Source of the DNA: Pseudomonas frederiksbergensis
GTDB lineage: Bacteria; Pseudomonadota; Gammaproteobacteria; Pseudomonadales; Pseudomonadaceae
Reading direction: 5' to 3'
Length of the DNA: 64,000 nucleotides
Assembly: GCF_001952935.1 (NCBI RefSeq)
Contig: NZ_CP018319.1
Location: 62,001 to 126,000 of the forward strand
Every line of letters begins with the position of its first letter. Within the stretch, counting starts at the first letter, position 1. Shown in pieces: positions 17,926-27,068 of the stretch. The translations under genes were made by a program, and so were the position numbers. The notes below the pieces were generated by a model that did not search any database, was not told where the DNA came from, and saw only the letters and a program-made list of their open reading frames with translations.

Positions 17926-17934
17926 AGTTCAGGG

Positions 17935-18345
17935 TCAGGCCGGGTAGTTGGCGCGCAGGGCCTCGAGGCCACCCTGATAGATACCGGTAAACAGCGCCAC
18001 CACGTCCTCGTCACTCACGCCCACAGGCGTAAACCGCCCGAACCACGTCACTCGCGCGCCCTGCCCCTGCGCATCAACACGGATAGTCGCCAGGTAGTCA
18101 GTAGCCGGAAACGGTGCCTGCAAAATCGAATAACTGTAAGTCTTCCCGGCGTTATCAAACGCCTCCAGCCGCTCAACCACCACCGCCCCGTCCGCCGTTT
18201 GCAGGCTGCGCACCCGGCCGCCTTCACTCAGCTCGCTTTGGGGAATAAACGGCAGCCAGTCCGGCAGCGAGTTAAAGCCACCAATCAATTGCCAAACCTG
18301 CTCGGCGGTCGCCGGGATATCAATAAACGCTGATGCTGTAGCCAT
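17935..18345 (-). CDS. SRPBCC family protein
   Basis: A 136-residue START/SRPBCC fold protein (polyketide cyclase/dehydrase-like): FIDIPATAEQVWQLIGGFNSLPDWLP at the N-terminus, a central antiparallel sheet, and a C-terminal helix. It binds an unknown small hydrophobic ligand in the cytosol. It lies 27 bases downstream of an SDR gene and probably belongs to the same operon, whose first gene (an aldo/keto reductase) is now a remnant. Confidence 0.8.
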   Translation of the reverse strand: MATASAFIDIPATAEQVWQLIGGFNSLPDWLPFIPQSELSEGGRVRSLQTADGAVVVERLEAFDNAGKTYSYSILQAPFPATDYLATIRVDAQGQGARVTWFGRFTPVGVSDEDVVALFTGIYQGGLEALRANYPA

Positions 18346-18372
18346 GAAATATTCTCTCTCAATCAATAAGGT

Positions 18373-19170
18373 TCAGATCGCCATGCTATCGACAACACCA
18401 CCGTCGACCCGCAAAGCCGCGCCAGTGGTGGCCGAAGACAGCGGCGAGGCGATATAAGCCACCAGATTCGCGACTTCCTCGACATCCGCCACGCGCTGGA
18501 TAATCGAACTCGGCCGCGCCTTGCGCACGAAGGCGTCGGCTTCTTCCCGAACGCTACGCCCCGATTTGTCAGTGGCGTCTTTGAGCATCTGCTCCAGGCC
18601 ATCGGTCAACGTCGGGCCGGGCAGGATAGCGTTGACCGTCACCCCGGTGCCTGCCAGCCGCTTGGCCAGACCATGAGACACCGCCAGGTTCGCGCTTTTG
18701 GTCACGCCGTAGTTGATCATGTCGGCCGGTGTTGCGACCCCGGATTCCGAGGACAGGAAGATCACCCGGCCCCAGCCCTGCTTGACCATGTCCGGCACGT
18801 AATGCCGTGACAGGCGCACGCCGGAGATCACGTTGACCTCATAAAAACGCGTCCACTCGCTGTCCGGTGTGTCGAAGAAATCCACGTCGTTGAAGATCCC
18901 GAGGTTGTTCACCAGGATGTCCGCCCGCGGTTCGGCGGCGAACAACAATTCGGCGCCTTCGGCAGTACCCAAGTCAGCGGTCAGGCCACGCAACCGCGCA
19001 TCCGGCACGCTCTGGCGAATGCTCGCCAGCGCCTGTTCAACCTTGGCCGTCTCGCGGCCGATCACCACCACCGTGGCACCGGATTCGGCCAGCGCCTTGC
19101 TGATGCCCAAGCCAATGCCGGCGGTGCTGCCGCTGACAATGGCGAGTTTTCCACTCAGATCGATGTTCAT
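18373..19170 (-). CDS. Short-chain dehydrogenase/reductase
   Basis: A 265-residue classical SDR with the cofactor motif SGSTAGIGLGISKA (about 14-27), NNLG, the catalytic serine region FLSSESG, the YxxxK pair in YGVTKSAN, and a C-terminal LRVDGGVVDS. It oxidises or reduces a hydroxyl/carbonyl group; the substrate is unknown. GGAGG precedes the ATG at 19170, which lies two bases after the stop of a truncated aldo/keto reductase, so the original operon was AKR-SDR-SRPBCC. Confidence 0.9.
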   Translation of the reverse strand: MNIDLSGKLAIVSGSTAGIGLGISKALAESGATVVVIGRETAKVEQALASIRQSVPDARLRGLTADLGTAEGAELLFAAEPRADILVNNLGIFNDVDFFDTPDSEWTRFYEVNVISGVRLSRHYVPDMVKQGWGRVIFLSSESGVATPADMINYGVTKSANLAVSHGLAKRLAGTGVTVNAILPGPTLTDGLEQMLKDATDKSGRSVREEADAFVRKARPSSIIQRVADVEEVANLVAYIASPLSSATTGAALRVDGGVVDSMAI

Positions 19171-19172
19171 GC

Positions 19173-19275
19173 TCAACCTCCAATGATCGGCAATGGCGCA
19201 CGTTCGGACACCAGTTTCGCCTCGCGCATCGCCTGCCAGAACGCAGCGGGAATGACCGCCGACATCGCGGCAACG
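19173..19275 (-). pseudogene. C-terminal remnant of an aldo/keto reductase
   Basis: About 33 residues ending IPAAFWQAMREAKLVSERA plus PLPIIGG and a stop resemble the C-terminus of D-threo-aldose 1-dehydrogenase-type aldo/keto reductases. No N-terminus, catalytic residues or start is present. The frame stays open upstream but there reads antisense to a LysR fragment, so about 90 percent of the gene is gone. Confidence 0.6.
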
Positions 19276-19299
19276 TCGCCGTCGCCGAAGAAGAACACG

Positions 19300-19606
19300 T
19301 CGGTCGCGCCGCCGAACAACTCGAAGGCCTGCGTCAGCGTAGTCTGGATATCGCCCTGGTCAGCGAACCGCCCGTCGCCGACGACCCGGACCTGCTGGGT
19401 TTTCAGGTGCTGGACGATCCGATGCTGCTGGCCCTGCCCGAACATCATCCTTTGGCGAACCACACCACACTGACCCCGGCAGACCTGGCCGATCAGGAAT
19501 GGATCGGCGTGCAACCCCACGCCGCTGTGGGCCGCGTGGCACCGGATCAATTGCGACCGCTGGTGGAAACGTTCAGGAAAGTGCTGACCGAACCACGCCC
19601 CCGCCT
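19300..19606 (+). pseudogene. Remnant of a LysR family regulator (effector-binding domain only)
   Basis: Plus-strand frame containing AEQLEGLRQRSLDIALVSEP, then a VLDDPMLLALPEHHPLA segment and LADQEWIGV, which is LysR substrate-binding domain sequence. The helix-turn-helix half is missing, and the 3' end runs into a palindromic repeat at 19610. It faces away from the aldo/keto reductase remnant, so a deletion seems to have removed both 5' ends and the shared promoter. The left boundary is approximate. Confidence 0.6.
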
Positions 19607-19609
19607 CAT

Positions 19610-19722
19610 GATCGTTCCCACGCTCTGCGTGGGAATGCCTCAAGGGACGCTCCGCGTTCCAGTTCTCGAAAGGGACGCGGAGCGTCCCGGGCTGCATTCC
19701 TTTGCTGCGCGTGGGAACGATC
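19610..19722. repeat. Long palindromic repeat, GATCGTTCCCACGC class
   Basis: Same element as at 17813-17925 with a diverged right arm (CTTTGCTGCGCGTGGGAACG). It abuts the LysR remnant and precedes an intact LysR gene. Confidence 0.88.
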
Positions 19723-19797
19723 GAACATCGTCATTTATTTGCTCACTTGGGTTTGGTGCTTTACTGGAAAGATCCCAAAACCCAGCGAGAAGCCCGC

Positions 19798-20718
19798 ATG
19801 AACCGCAACGACCTGCGCCGCGTCGATATGAACCTGCTGGTGATTTTCGAAACCCTGATGTTCGAAAAGAACCTGACACGGGCCGGAGAGAAGCTGTTTC
19901 TCGGCCAGCCTGCCGTCAGTGCCTCGTTGGCCAAGTTGCGCGACCTGTTCGACGACCCGCTGCTGGTGCGTAACGGTCGGGTGCTGGAGCCGACCCAGCG
20001 CGCATTGGCGATTCTCAAGGAATTGCAGCCGGCGATGGACACCATCTCCGGCGCGGTCAGCCGGGCCAAGGATTTCGACCCGTCCACCAGCCGCGATGTG
20101 TTTCGCATCGGCCTGTCCGACGACGCCGAGTTCGGCCTGTTTCCGCCGTTGCTCAAGCAAATACGCGAAGAGGCACAAAACGTTGTGGTGGTGGTACGTC
20201 GGGTGAATTTCCTGCTGATGTCGTCGATGCTTTCCAGCGGGGAGATTTCCGTCGGCATCAGCTACACCACGGAACTGCCAGCCAACGCCAAGCGCAAAAA
20301 ACTGCGGGACCTGAGCGTGAAGATCCTGCGCGGCGACAATCGTCCCGGCCCCCTGACCCTGGATGATTACTGCGAACGTCCACATGCGCTGGTGTCGTTT
20401 TCCGGGGATTTGACCGGGGCCATCGACAACGACCTCGCACGTATCGGCCGCTCACGCCGGGTGGTGCTGGCGGTGCCGCAATTCGCCGGCCTGCGCGCCT
20501 TGCTGGCCGGCACCGATATGCTGGCCACGGTGCCGGACTACGCGGCGTGCGCACTGATCGAAGGCAGCAGCCAGTTGCGCGCCGACGACCCGCCGTTTGA
20601 CATCGTGCTGTCCGAACTGTCCATGGTCTGGAACGGCGTCAACGATAACGATCCGGCAGAACGTTGGTTGCGCTCGCGAATTGCGCAACATATGTCGGCG
20701 CCGCTGCCGGGGCTCTAA
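19798..20718 (+). CDS. LysR family transcriptional regulator
   Basis: A 306-residue regulator. The helix-turn-helix lies near the N-terminus (VDMNLLVIFETLMFEKNLTR, AGEKLFLGQPAVSASLAKLR), and the effector domain starts near residue 95 (VFRIGLSDDAEFGLFPPLLKQ). The ATG at 19798 has a GAGAAG site; the open frame upstream reads through a repeat. Its 3' end overlaps the convergent DinB gene by 80 bases. The target genes are not evident. Confidence 0.9.
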   Translation: MNRNDLRRVDMNLLVIFETLMFEKNLTRAGEKLFLGQPAVSASLAKLRDLFDDPLLVRNGRVLEPTQRALAILKELQPAMDTISGAVSRAKDFDPSTSRDVFRIGLSDDAEFGLFPPLLKQIREEAQNVVVVVRRVNFLLMSSMLSSGEISVGISYTTELPANAKRKKLRDLSVKILRGDNRPGPLTLDDYCERPHALVSFSGDLTGAIDNDLARIGRSRRVVLAVPQFAGLRALLAGTDMLATVPDYAACALIEGSSQLRADDPPFDIVLSELSMVWNGVNDNDPAERWLRSRIAQHMSAPLPGL

Positions 20719-21235
20719 TCGGTTGGAAGGACGCGGGGTCAGTCTCACGCAGGTAGACCGGCAGGTCAGTGACCGGCGGCATGACCGGGATCTCGAAATA
20801 CATCTGGATCACCCAGCCGCGGTGATAACTGGCGTGGTTGACCACATGCATCAATATCGCCCCGGCGCTCATGACGCCGCTTTCACCCGAGACAAAGCTG
20901 AACTCGACGGGCTTATCCAGCGAGGCATCGGTCTGCCGTTCGCTCCAGTCGCAGTACCAGTGATCGATGTCCTTTTGCGCCTGGCGCAACTCGGCGAGTT
21001 CGGGGTGCAGCAGATCGTGTGACGTCTTGAAGCCGTGCCCTCGGCCTTCGAGGTGGGCCTGCCAGATGCAGTCCACCACGTAGAGGTGGTTCAGGGTGCC
21101 AATCATGTTCTTGAACACCGACACGCGCTCTTTATTGACCTCACCCGGTGGCAGTGCAGCCAGGCTGTCAAAGAGGCGTTGATTGGCCCAGCGCTTGTAA
21201 TCGGCCAGCATGCGGGCAGTGCGTACGTTAATCAT
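20639..21235 (-). CDS. DinB family protein
   Basis: A 198-residue four-helix DinB/YfiT-like protein. It starts MINVRTARMLADYKRWANQRLF, has the central metal-ligand histidine region GTLNHLYVVDCIW, and ends with HVVNHASYHRGWV, giving the histidine triad of this putative metal-dependent hydrolase/thiol-transferase fold. Physiological role unknown. GGAGACCTGCG precedes the ATG at 21235. The C-terminal tail overlaps the convergent LysR gene by 80 bases. Confidence 0.85.
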   Translation of the reverse strand: MINVRTARMLADYKRWANQRLFDSLAALPPGEVNKERVSVFKNMIGTLNHLYVVDCIWQAHLEGRGHGFKTSHDLLHPELAELRQAQKDIDHWYCDWSERQTDASLDKPVEFSFVSGESGVMSAGAILMHVVNHASYHRGWVIQMYFEIPVMPPVTDLPVYLRETDPASFQPIRAPAAAPTYVAQFASATNVLPDRYR

Positions 21236-21332
21236 CGCAGGTCTCCCATTGTGATGGGCGCACTGCAAAGCATAGCCCTCACGGCGAGCGGCATCGCAAA
21301 CGCTGATTACCGGTAGCTCCACAACGCAACGG

Positions 21333-22448
21333 CTACAAGGAGTGCGGGGTCAACCGCTGCACCACCCGATCGGCCAGCGCCAGGCAACTGGTCAACCCCG
21401 GTGACTCGATACCAAACAGGTTCACCAGCCCCGGCACACCATGCTCGGCCGGGCCACTGATGACAAAGTCGGCCGCCGGTTCGGCAGGCCCGGTGATTTT
21501 TGGGCGGATACCGCTGTAGGCCGGTTGCAGGCTGTTATCGGGCAATCCCGGCCAGTAACGTCGGATTGCCTCGTAGAAGCCATCGGCGCGGCGTGGATCC
21601 ACACGATAATCGACCCGATCGACCCATTCGACGTCCGGCCCGAAGCGCGCCTGGCCGCCCAGGTCCAGCGTCATGTGCACACCCAGCCCCGCACTTTCCG
21701 GAGCCGGATACACCAGATGCCGGAACGGCGCCCGGCCGCTGAAACTGAAATAGCTGCCCTTGCACAATCGTGCCTCGGGAGCGTGCTGCGACGGCAGGCC
21801 TTCAATCCGCCTCGCCACCTCAGGCGCGGACAATCCGGCGCAATTGATCAACTCGCGGCAGCTCAAGGCCACCGGTTGGGCGCCGCCCATTTGCAGTTCG
21901 AAACCTTGCTCGGTGCAACGGGCCGACATCAATGGCGTATGAAAAACCAGCGATGTGCCGCAGGCCTCGGCATCCGCCTGAAGTGCCAGCATCAAGGCAT
22001 GGGAATCGACAATCCCGGTGGACGGCGACCAAAGCGCAGCGACGCAGGACACGGCCGGCTCAAGTGCCCGTGCCTGTTCGGCATCCATCCATTGCAAGTC
22101 ATCGACACCATTGCGCCGGCCCTGCTCCAGCAACTTCCGCAAGGCCGCACATTGACCTTCATCGGTGGCGACGATCAGCTTGCCCAAACGTCGATAATCG
22201 ACGCCGCGCTCATCGCAATAGGCGTAAAGGCGTTGCTTGCCCTCCACGCACACTTGCGCCTTGAGGCTGCCGCTCGGGTAGTAAATGCCGGCGTGGATCA
22301 CTTCCGAATTGCGCGAGCTGATGCCCACGCCAATGCCCTCGCCCGCCTCGACCAGGATCACGTCCCGCTCGCTGCGGGCCAGGGCTCTGGCGACCGCCAG
22401 CCCGACCACTCCGGCCCCGACCACCACGCATTCGATATCGACGCTCAC
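21333..22448 (-). CDS. FAD-dependent oxidoreductase, L-2-hydroxyglutarate oxidase-like
   Basis: A 371-residue DAO-fold flavoprotein. The dinucleotide motif is [17 protein letters not shown] at residues 8-24, and [22 protein letters not shown] is characteristic of the LhgO/L2HGDH branch. The C-terminus has [20 protein letters not shown]. It would oxidise an L-2-hydroxyacid, passing electrons to oxygen or the quinone pool; L-2-hydroxyglutarate is the best guess. It lies directly downstream of an MFS transporter remnant that was probably its transport partner. Confidence 0.85.
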   Translation of the reverse strand: MSVDIECVVVGAGVVGLAVARALARSERDVILVEAGEGIGVGISSRNSEVIHAGIYYPSGSLKAQVCVEGKQRLYAYCDERGVDYRRLGKLIVATDEGQCAALRKLLEQGRRNGVDDLQWMDAEQARALEPAVSCVAALWSPSTGIVDSHALMLALQADAEACGTSLVFHTPLMSARCTEQGFELQMGGAQPVALSCRELINCAGLSAPEVARRIEGLPSQHAPEARLCKGSYFSFSGRAPFRHLVYPAPESAGLGVHMTLDLGGQARFGPDVEWVDRVDYRVDPRRADGFYEAIRRYWPGLPDNSLQPAYSGIRPKITGPAEPAADFVISGPAEHGVPGLVNLFGIESPGLTSCLALADRVVQRLTPHSL

Positions 22449-22464
22449 CTGTCCTGCGCTCCTT

Positions 22465-22695
22465 TCACGCCAGCCCTCGCTCCCGATAATCGATCACGCT
22501 GGAGAATATCGCCAGCAGCATGACCATGACCACGAAGAAGATCAGCACCAGGAAATACGACCCGGTGAACTGCACGATCAACCCGATCAGGATCGGCACG
22601 ATCACCCCGGCCATGTTCCCGCAGAAGTTCATGGTGCCGGCCAGTACGGTTTTTGGACCCTCACGGGAGGCCGAATCGAACACGCGACAGAAATG
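22465..22695 (-). pseudogene. C-terminal remnant of an MFS transporter
   Basis: About 75 residues with two hydrophobic segments (AGVIVPILIGLIVQF and SYFLVLIFFVVMVMLLAIF) and an REGPKTVLAGTMNFCGN stretch resemble the last helices of a major facilitator transporter. The upstream part is replaced by a REP array starting at about 22700, and the frame there reads through repeat sequence. It ends 16 bases before the oxidoreductase start, so the original operon was transporter-oxidase. Confidence 0.7.
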
Positions 22696-22700
22696 TGTGG

Positions 22701-22996
22701 CCAACTTCATTCCCTGTGGGAGTGAGCCTGCTCGCGATGGCCTCGGCAAACTCAACATCAAGGTGACAGACCCTCCGCTATCGCGAGCAGGCTCGCTCCC
22801 ACATTGGATCTCGGATGGCCGCAGAATGTATGACCAACTTCATTCCCGGTGGGAGTGAGCCTGCTCGCGATGGCGTCGGCAAACTCAACATCAAGGTGAC
22901 TGACCCACCGCTATCGCGAGCAGGCTCGCTCCTACATGGGATCTCGGGTGGCCGCATAATGTGTGATTGACCTCATTCCCTGTGGGAGTGAGCTTG
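22701..22996. repeat. Tandem REP array, period 133 bp, about 2.2 copies
   Basis: REPINs at 22712-22803 and 22846-22937 and a half element at 22978-22996 share near-identical flanks and spacers (TCGGCAAACTCAACATCAAG). The offset is exactly 133 bp, so this is tandem duplication of one REPIN plus flank, not independent insertion. It marks the breakpoint of the MFS gene. The remainder of the gap to 23109 holds nothing clear. Confidence 0.88.
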
Positions 22997-23109
22997 TCCA
23001 GATCAGTATTGAACTGATATCGATTCGCCAGGGAACTCCTGACGTCCGCCACGCATCCTAGACTATGAGGTACTTCCTTTTTTGCTTCACGCTTTCCGAG
23101 GACACCGTC

Positions 23110-23427
23110 ATGCGTCGTCTGATTATCATCTCTTCACTAGTGCTTTGTTTGCCCGTTGGTTCGGCCATGGCCGATGTAGATGCAAAAGATGTCGCCACCT
23201 CGGCTGGGGTCTCCGCATCGCTGTACTCGACCTTTAAGGATGACAAACGGGTGATTCCAGCCCGGGATGACGCCACCAGCTTCGTCGCCAGTGGTGGCGC
23301 GATTCGGGGTGCTTATCTGGAGTCGTACTTAAAGCAGGTTCGCCTGGAAAATCCCGGCCTCAACGCCAGCGACGAAGACCTGGCCAGAGCAATCCTCGTC
23401 CAGGAAGGCGTAGCTGCAGGTCAATAA
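23110..23427 (+). CDS. DUF2388 family secreted protein
   Basis: A 105-residue protein with a signal peptide (MRRLIIISSLVLCLPVGSAMA, cleavage near residue 21) followed by the DUF2388 region TSAGVSASLYSTFKDDKRV, ARDDATSFVASGG and RGAYLESYLKQ. A Pseudomonas periplasmic family of unknown function. GAGGA lies eight bases upstream of the ATG; the open frame from 23065 adds no signal feature. Confidence 0.85.
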   Translation: MRRLIIISSLVLCLPVGSAMADVDAKDVATSAGVSASLYSTFKDDKRVIPARDDATSFVASGGAIRGAYLESYLKQVRLENPGLNASDEDLARAILVQEGVAAGQ

Positions 23428-23479
23428 AGACTGAAAAAGTAGCGGTGGGGCTCGCGGCACCCGGATAGCGTGTGCAGCC

Positions 23480-24409
23480 CTACCTCGCTTCCGCACCTGA
23501 GAAACGCGCCCAGCCTGCCACCAATTGCGCGCTGATGCTCACGCCGCCGCACACCACAATCACTACATCATGGGCATCGGCAATCGCCGGGTGGTCCAGG
23601 TATCCAATCGCCAACGAAACGCCGCACGCCGGCTCGACCAACTGACGCAGGTCGTTGGCGTACCGCACCACGCCCATGATCGCCTCGTCATCGCTGAGCA
23701 CCACACATTCATGCGGGAAATCGAGGATGTGCTGCACCGGCCAGGCAGCCACCAACGTAGCGCCGAGCGACTTGGCGACCGTATCGATCCGGGGAAATAC
23801 CACCGGATGTCCGGCGCTGACAGCGGCGGCAAAAGACGCGGCACCCTGGGTTTCACACGCAATCATCCGGCAATCCATGCGCTTGTGGCGGATCAATCCG
23901 GTGAGAATCCCCGCTAGCAAGCCTCCGCCCCCTACCGACATCACAAGTGCATCGACCTGAGGACAGTCCTCGAGGATTTCATCGACCATCGTGCTGTGCC
24001 CTTCCCACAGCACCGGGTGATCGAAGGCTGGCACGTATTCGGTGTCCGCGCCCTGGGCGAGTTCCTTGGCCCGTAGATTGGCTTCGTCCCAGACCTTGCC
24101 ATGGACGATCACCTCGGCACCGGTTTTCCTGATCCGTGCACGGGTGGTTTCCGGCGTGGTGTTCGGCACCACGATGCAGGCTTTCAACCCCAGGCTGGCG
24201 GCAGCCACGGCGGTGGCAAACCCGGCATTGCCGCCGGAAGGACAGATCACTTTGCGTTTCCCTTGCTCCGCCGCCTGGCTGCACAACAGCCCTATGCCGC
24301 GAAGTTTGAATGAGCCGCTCGGTTGCAGGTTTTCCAGCTTGAGCCAGATTCGGCGGGACGGGGTCGACAGATCCGGATGCAGAATCAAGGGCGTTCTGAT
24401 GTGAAGCAT
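23480..24409 (-). CDS. PLP-dependent serine/threonine dehydratase family protein
   Basis: A 309-residue fold-type II PLP enzyme. The Schiff-base lysine is in LQPSGSFKLRGIG (about residue 41), the phosphate-binding loop is VMSVGGGGLLAG, and the substrate loop is CPSGGNAGFATA. Length fits catabolic L-serine/L-threonine dehydratase, which deaminates serine to pyruvate or threonine to 2-oxobutyrate. No C-terminal ACT domain is present, arguing against biosynthetic IlvA. AAGGAGCACCACC precedes the ATG at 24409. Confidence 0.85.
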   Translation of the reverse strand: MLHIRTPLILHPDLSTPSRRIWLKLENLQPSGSFKLRGIGLLCSQAAEQGKRKVICPSGGNAGFATAVAAASLGLKACIVVPNTTPETTRARIRKTGAEVIVHGKVWDEANLRAKELAQGADTEYVPAFDHPVLWEGHSTMVDEILEDCPQVDALVMSVGGGGLLAGILTGLIRHKRMDCRMIACETQGAASFAAAVSAGHPVVFPRIDTVAKSLGATLVAAWPVQHILDFPHECVVLSDDEAIMGVVRYANDLRQLVEPACGVSLAIGYLDHPAIADAHDVVIVVCGGVSISAQLVAGWARFSGAEAR

Positions 24410-24476
24410 GGTGGTGCTCCTTAAGGGTGAACGGTCCTTATCCAAGCTTAGTTCACCCCGCCCGGCGGCTACCGCT

Positions 24477-25268
24477 TCAGCTATAACGCGGTGCGGCCGT
24501 GGAGTTGCCGAATAACCCCGAAAGCGTCTGGCGCTGGGCTTCGTAAGTGTCCCACTGGTCGCCTTGGTGCAGGCCGGGAATGGTCACCACTTCGCCTTGC
24601 GCCAGGCCCGTCAACGCGGCATCGACCATGTCCTGGGCAGACATCACGATCTCTTGCGGCAGGTTTTCCACCGGATTGCCGGCCTCGCTCCAGAAGTCAG
24701 TAGCGGTGGCACCGGGCAATACGGCCTGAATACGAATGCCCTTGTCCGCCAGCTCGCGGTGCATCGACTGGCTCAGGCCGAGGACAAACGCCTTGGTCCC
24801 GCCATACACGCCGTTAAGAATTTCCGGGGCGATGGCAACGATCGAGGAGATATTGATCACCGTCCCGGTGCCGCGAGCGACGAAGCCTGGCACCACCGCG
24901 TAAGCGAGGCGCATCAACGCGGTCACGTTGAGGGTGATCATGTCTTCCATGTCATCCACCGGGCTGCCGAGCAGCGGCATGACAGCACCGACCCCGGCGT
25001 TGTTGACCAACAGGGTGATACTGGCGTCGTTGCGTAGAATCTCTTCAACCCGCCGCACGTCGGCCTTATCTTTCAGATCAGCGGCGACCACTTCCACCGC
25101 GCGGCCGGTTTCGTTACTCAGGTGGTTGGCCAGGGCGTTCAGTTTTGCCTGGCTGCGGGCGACCAGAATCAGGTCGTAACCCTGCCGCGCGAGGCGGTCG
25201 GCATACACCGCGCCGATGCCCGAAGATGCGCCAGTGATGAGAGCAGTGCCTTTGGATGAGAGAGCCAT
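24477..25268 (-). CDS. Short-chain dehydrogenase/reductase
   Basis: A 263-residue SDR with the cofactor motif TGASSGIGAVYADRLA, NNAGVGAVMPL, the catalytic serine in INISSIVAIAPE, and YGGTKAFVLGLSQ carrying the YxxxK pair. NADP(H)-dependent; substrate unknown. AAGGTAATCGAC lies before the ATG at 25268. It is divergent from a GlxA-type regulator across 123 bases and is its most likely target. Confidence 0.9.
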   Translation of the reverse strand: MALSSKGTALITGASSGIGAVYADRLARQGYDLILVARSQAKLNALANHLSNETGRAVEVVAADLKDKADVRRVEEILRNDASITLLVNNAGVGAVMPLLGSPVDDMEDMITLNVTALMRLAYAVVPGFVARGTGTVINISSIVAIAPEILNGVYGGTKAFVLGLSQSMHRELADKGIRIQAVLPGATATDFWSEAGNPVENLPQEIVMSAQDMVDAALTGLAQGEVVTIPGLHQGDQWDTYEAQRQTLSGLFGNSTAAPRYS

Positions 25269-25391
25269 GTCGATTACCTTCACAGTGAGGCGATAACGTC
25301 GCCGGGTGCGAACCGTTATAAAGGGTCTAACGCTCGTCTCAAATGACGTTTAAAGTACGTTTTTCGGACATGACCTTTTGAGGACACCTCA

Positions 25392-26339
25392 ATGACATCC
25401 GTAGCGTTTGTAGTGTTTGAAGGGTTCCAGTCCATGGCGCTGGCGGCCATGCCGGTGTTCGAGTACGCCAACTTCAGTGCCGGCGAAGCGCTTTATGATG
25501 TCAGCGTAGTGTCCGAAGACGGCCGCACATTGCGTGCGTCCGGTGGCCTGAGCGTCGGCACCGAAGCCTTTGGTGAACGAGTGTTCGATACGGTGATCGT
25601 AGTCGGCGGCGATGCCATCCTCGAGCAGGCGCCCGAGGGCGTGCTGACGTATCTGCGCGACAGCGTTAAAACCGCACGGCGCACAGCGTCGATCTGCTCC
25701 GGGGCGTTCGTCCTCGCCCAAGCCGGTTTGCTCGACGGACGGCGGGCCACCACCCACTGGGCTTATGCCCGGGAGCTGCAAGCGCGGTTCCCGTCGATCA
25801 AGGTCGAAGAAGACCGCATCTACGTCGTCGACGGTTCGATCTGGACCTCCGCCGGGATGACCGCCGGCATCGACCTGGCGCTGGCCATGGTGGAAAAGGA
25901 TCACGGCGCCGCACTGGCCCGTTCCGTGGCGCAGAAACTGGTGATGTACCACCGCCGCGCGGGCGGCCAGTCGCAGCACTCGGCGCTGTTGGAACTGGAG
26001 GCGAAATCCGACCGCATTCAAACCGTCCTCGGCTATGCGCGAGAACACCTCACCGAAACCTTGTCGGTGGAGCAATTGGCGGACGTCGCGCGCCTCAGCC
26101 CTCGGCAGTTCAGCCGGGCCTTTCGCGCGGAAACCGGTCAATCACCAGCCAAAGCCATCGAGAACCTGCGCCTGGAAACGGCACGGCAGATGCTGGAGCG
26201 CGGACGCCTGACCCTCGACCAGATCGCCGAAGAATCCGGTTTCAGCGACTGCCGTCGTATGCGCGAAGCCTTCCTGCGGGCGTTCGGACAGCCGCCGCAA
26301 GTGATTCGGCGAAATGCCAGGGCCGACGGCGCCACGTAG
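25392..26339 (+). CDS. GlxA family (DJ-1/PfpI plus AraC) transcriptional regulator
   Basis: A 315-residue regulator. The DJ-1/PfpI domain (about 1-180) includes FDTVIVVGGDA and the nucleophile-elbow sequence TASICSGAFVLAQAGLLDGRRATTH (not followed by an assigned enzyme activity). The AraC domain (about 215-310) contains LSVEQLADVARLSPRQFSRAF and IAEESGFSDCRRMREAF. It probably controls the divergent SDR gene. A REP-like hairpin overlaps its stop codon. Confidence 0.9.
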   Translation: MTSVAFVVFEGFQSMALAAMPVFEYANFSAGEALYDVSVVSEDGRTLRASGGLSVGTEAFGERVFDTVIVVGGDAILEQAPEGVLTYLRDSVKTARRTASICSGAFVLAQAGLLDGRRATTHWAYARELQARFPSIKVEEDRIYVVDGSIWTSAGMTAGIDLALAMVEKDHGAALARSVAQKLVMYHRRAGGQSQHSALLELEAKSDRIQTVLGYAREHLTETLSVEQLADVARLSPRQFSRAFRAETGQSPAKAIENLRLETARQMLERGRLTLDQIAEESGFSDCRRMREAFLRAFGQPPQVIRRNARADGAT

Positions 26340-26359
26340 GAGCTGCCGCAGGCTCCTAC
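26336..26359. repeat. Short REP-like hairpin at the regulator stop
   Basis: GTAGGAGC-N8-GCTCCTAC is a perfect stem that includes the stop codon of the upstream gene. It could serve as a 3' stabiliser or attenuator; no T-run follows. Confidence 0.6.
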
Positions 26360-26394
26360 ACTGAACGGTGTCAGGTCCGTTTGTGGAGGTGCAG

Positions 26395-27054
26395 ATGAAA
26401 ATCTCGGCCAAACTGGCGTTTTTCGCCATTGTTTCCACCCTCGCCTACCTTGGGCTTGCGGTGTGGGGGCTTGGCGGGTTCTCGGCGTTTTTCGCTCATG
26501 CACCGCTGGTGGTCATCGTGCTTGCCACGTTGGTGATGGTCATCGCGTCCTGGTTCACCGAGGTCAACCTGAGTTCCGGCGAACGTGAAGACCGGGCCAA
26601 TCGCTGGGTACTGCCGGCGTTCGGGGTGATCGGTTTATTGAGCGGGTACCTGCCGGCCTACACCGACCGGATCGATTTCTGGACCTTTGGCGGCGAAGGG
26701 GTGCGCTGGCTCGGGGCGTTGCTGTTCATCATCGGCGGCACGCTGCGGCTGTGGCCGGTGTTTGTGCTGGGCAAGCGTTTCAGCGGATTGGTGGCGATTC
26801 AGCCGGGGCACACGCTGGTCACCGACGGGATTTATCGCACCTTGCGCAACCCCAGTTATCTGGGGCTGATGATCACTGCCGTGGGCTGGGCCCTGGCCTT
26901 TCGCTCTGGCGTTGGCCTGTTGCTGGCCGCGCTGACGCTAATCCCGCTGATCGCCCGCATTCACGCCGAAGAAGCGCTGTTAAGGGCGCAGTTCGGCAGC
27001 GAATACGAGGCTTACTGCGCGCGCAGTTGGCGGTTGATTCCCGGGGTTTATTAG
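26395..27054 (+). CDS. Isoprenylcysteine carboxyl methyltransferase-like membrane protein
   Basis: A 219-residue inner-membrane protein with about five hydrophobic segments and the ICMT/PEMT signature near the C-terminus: VLGKRFSGLVAIQPGHTLVTDG and YRTLRNPSYLGLM, then HAEEALLRAQFGSEYEAYC. Bacterial members are membrane methyltransferases of unknown substrate. GGAGG lies five bases before the ATG at 26395. It lies 55 bases downstream of the GlxA gene on the same strand. Confidence 0.85.
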   Translation: MKISAKLAFFAIVSTLAYLGLAVWGLGGFSAFFAHAPLVVIVLATLVMVIASWFTEVNLSSGEREDRANRWVLPAFGVIGLLSGYLPAYTDRIDFWTFGGEGVRWLGALLFIIGGTLRLWPVFVLGKRFSGLVAIQPGHTLVTDGIYRTLRNPSYLGLMITAVGWALAFRSGVGLLLAALTLIPLIARIHAEEALLRAQFGSEYEAYCARSWRLIPGVY

Positions 27055-27068
27055 CCAATTCACCTATC

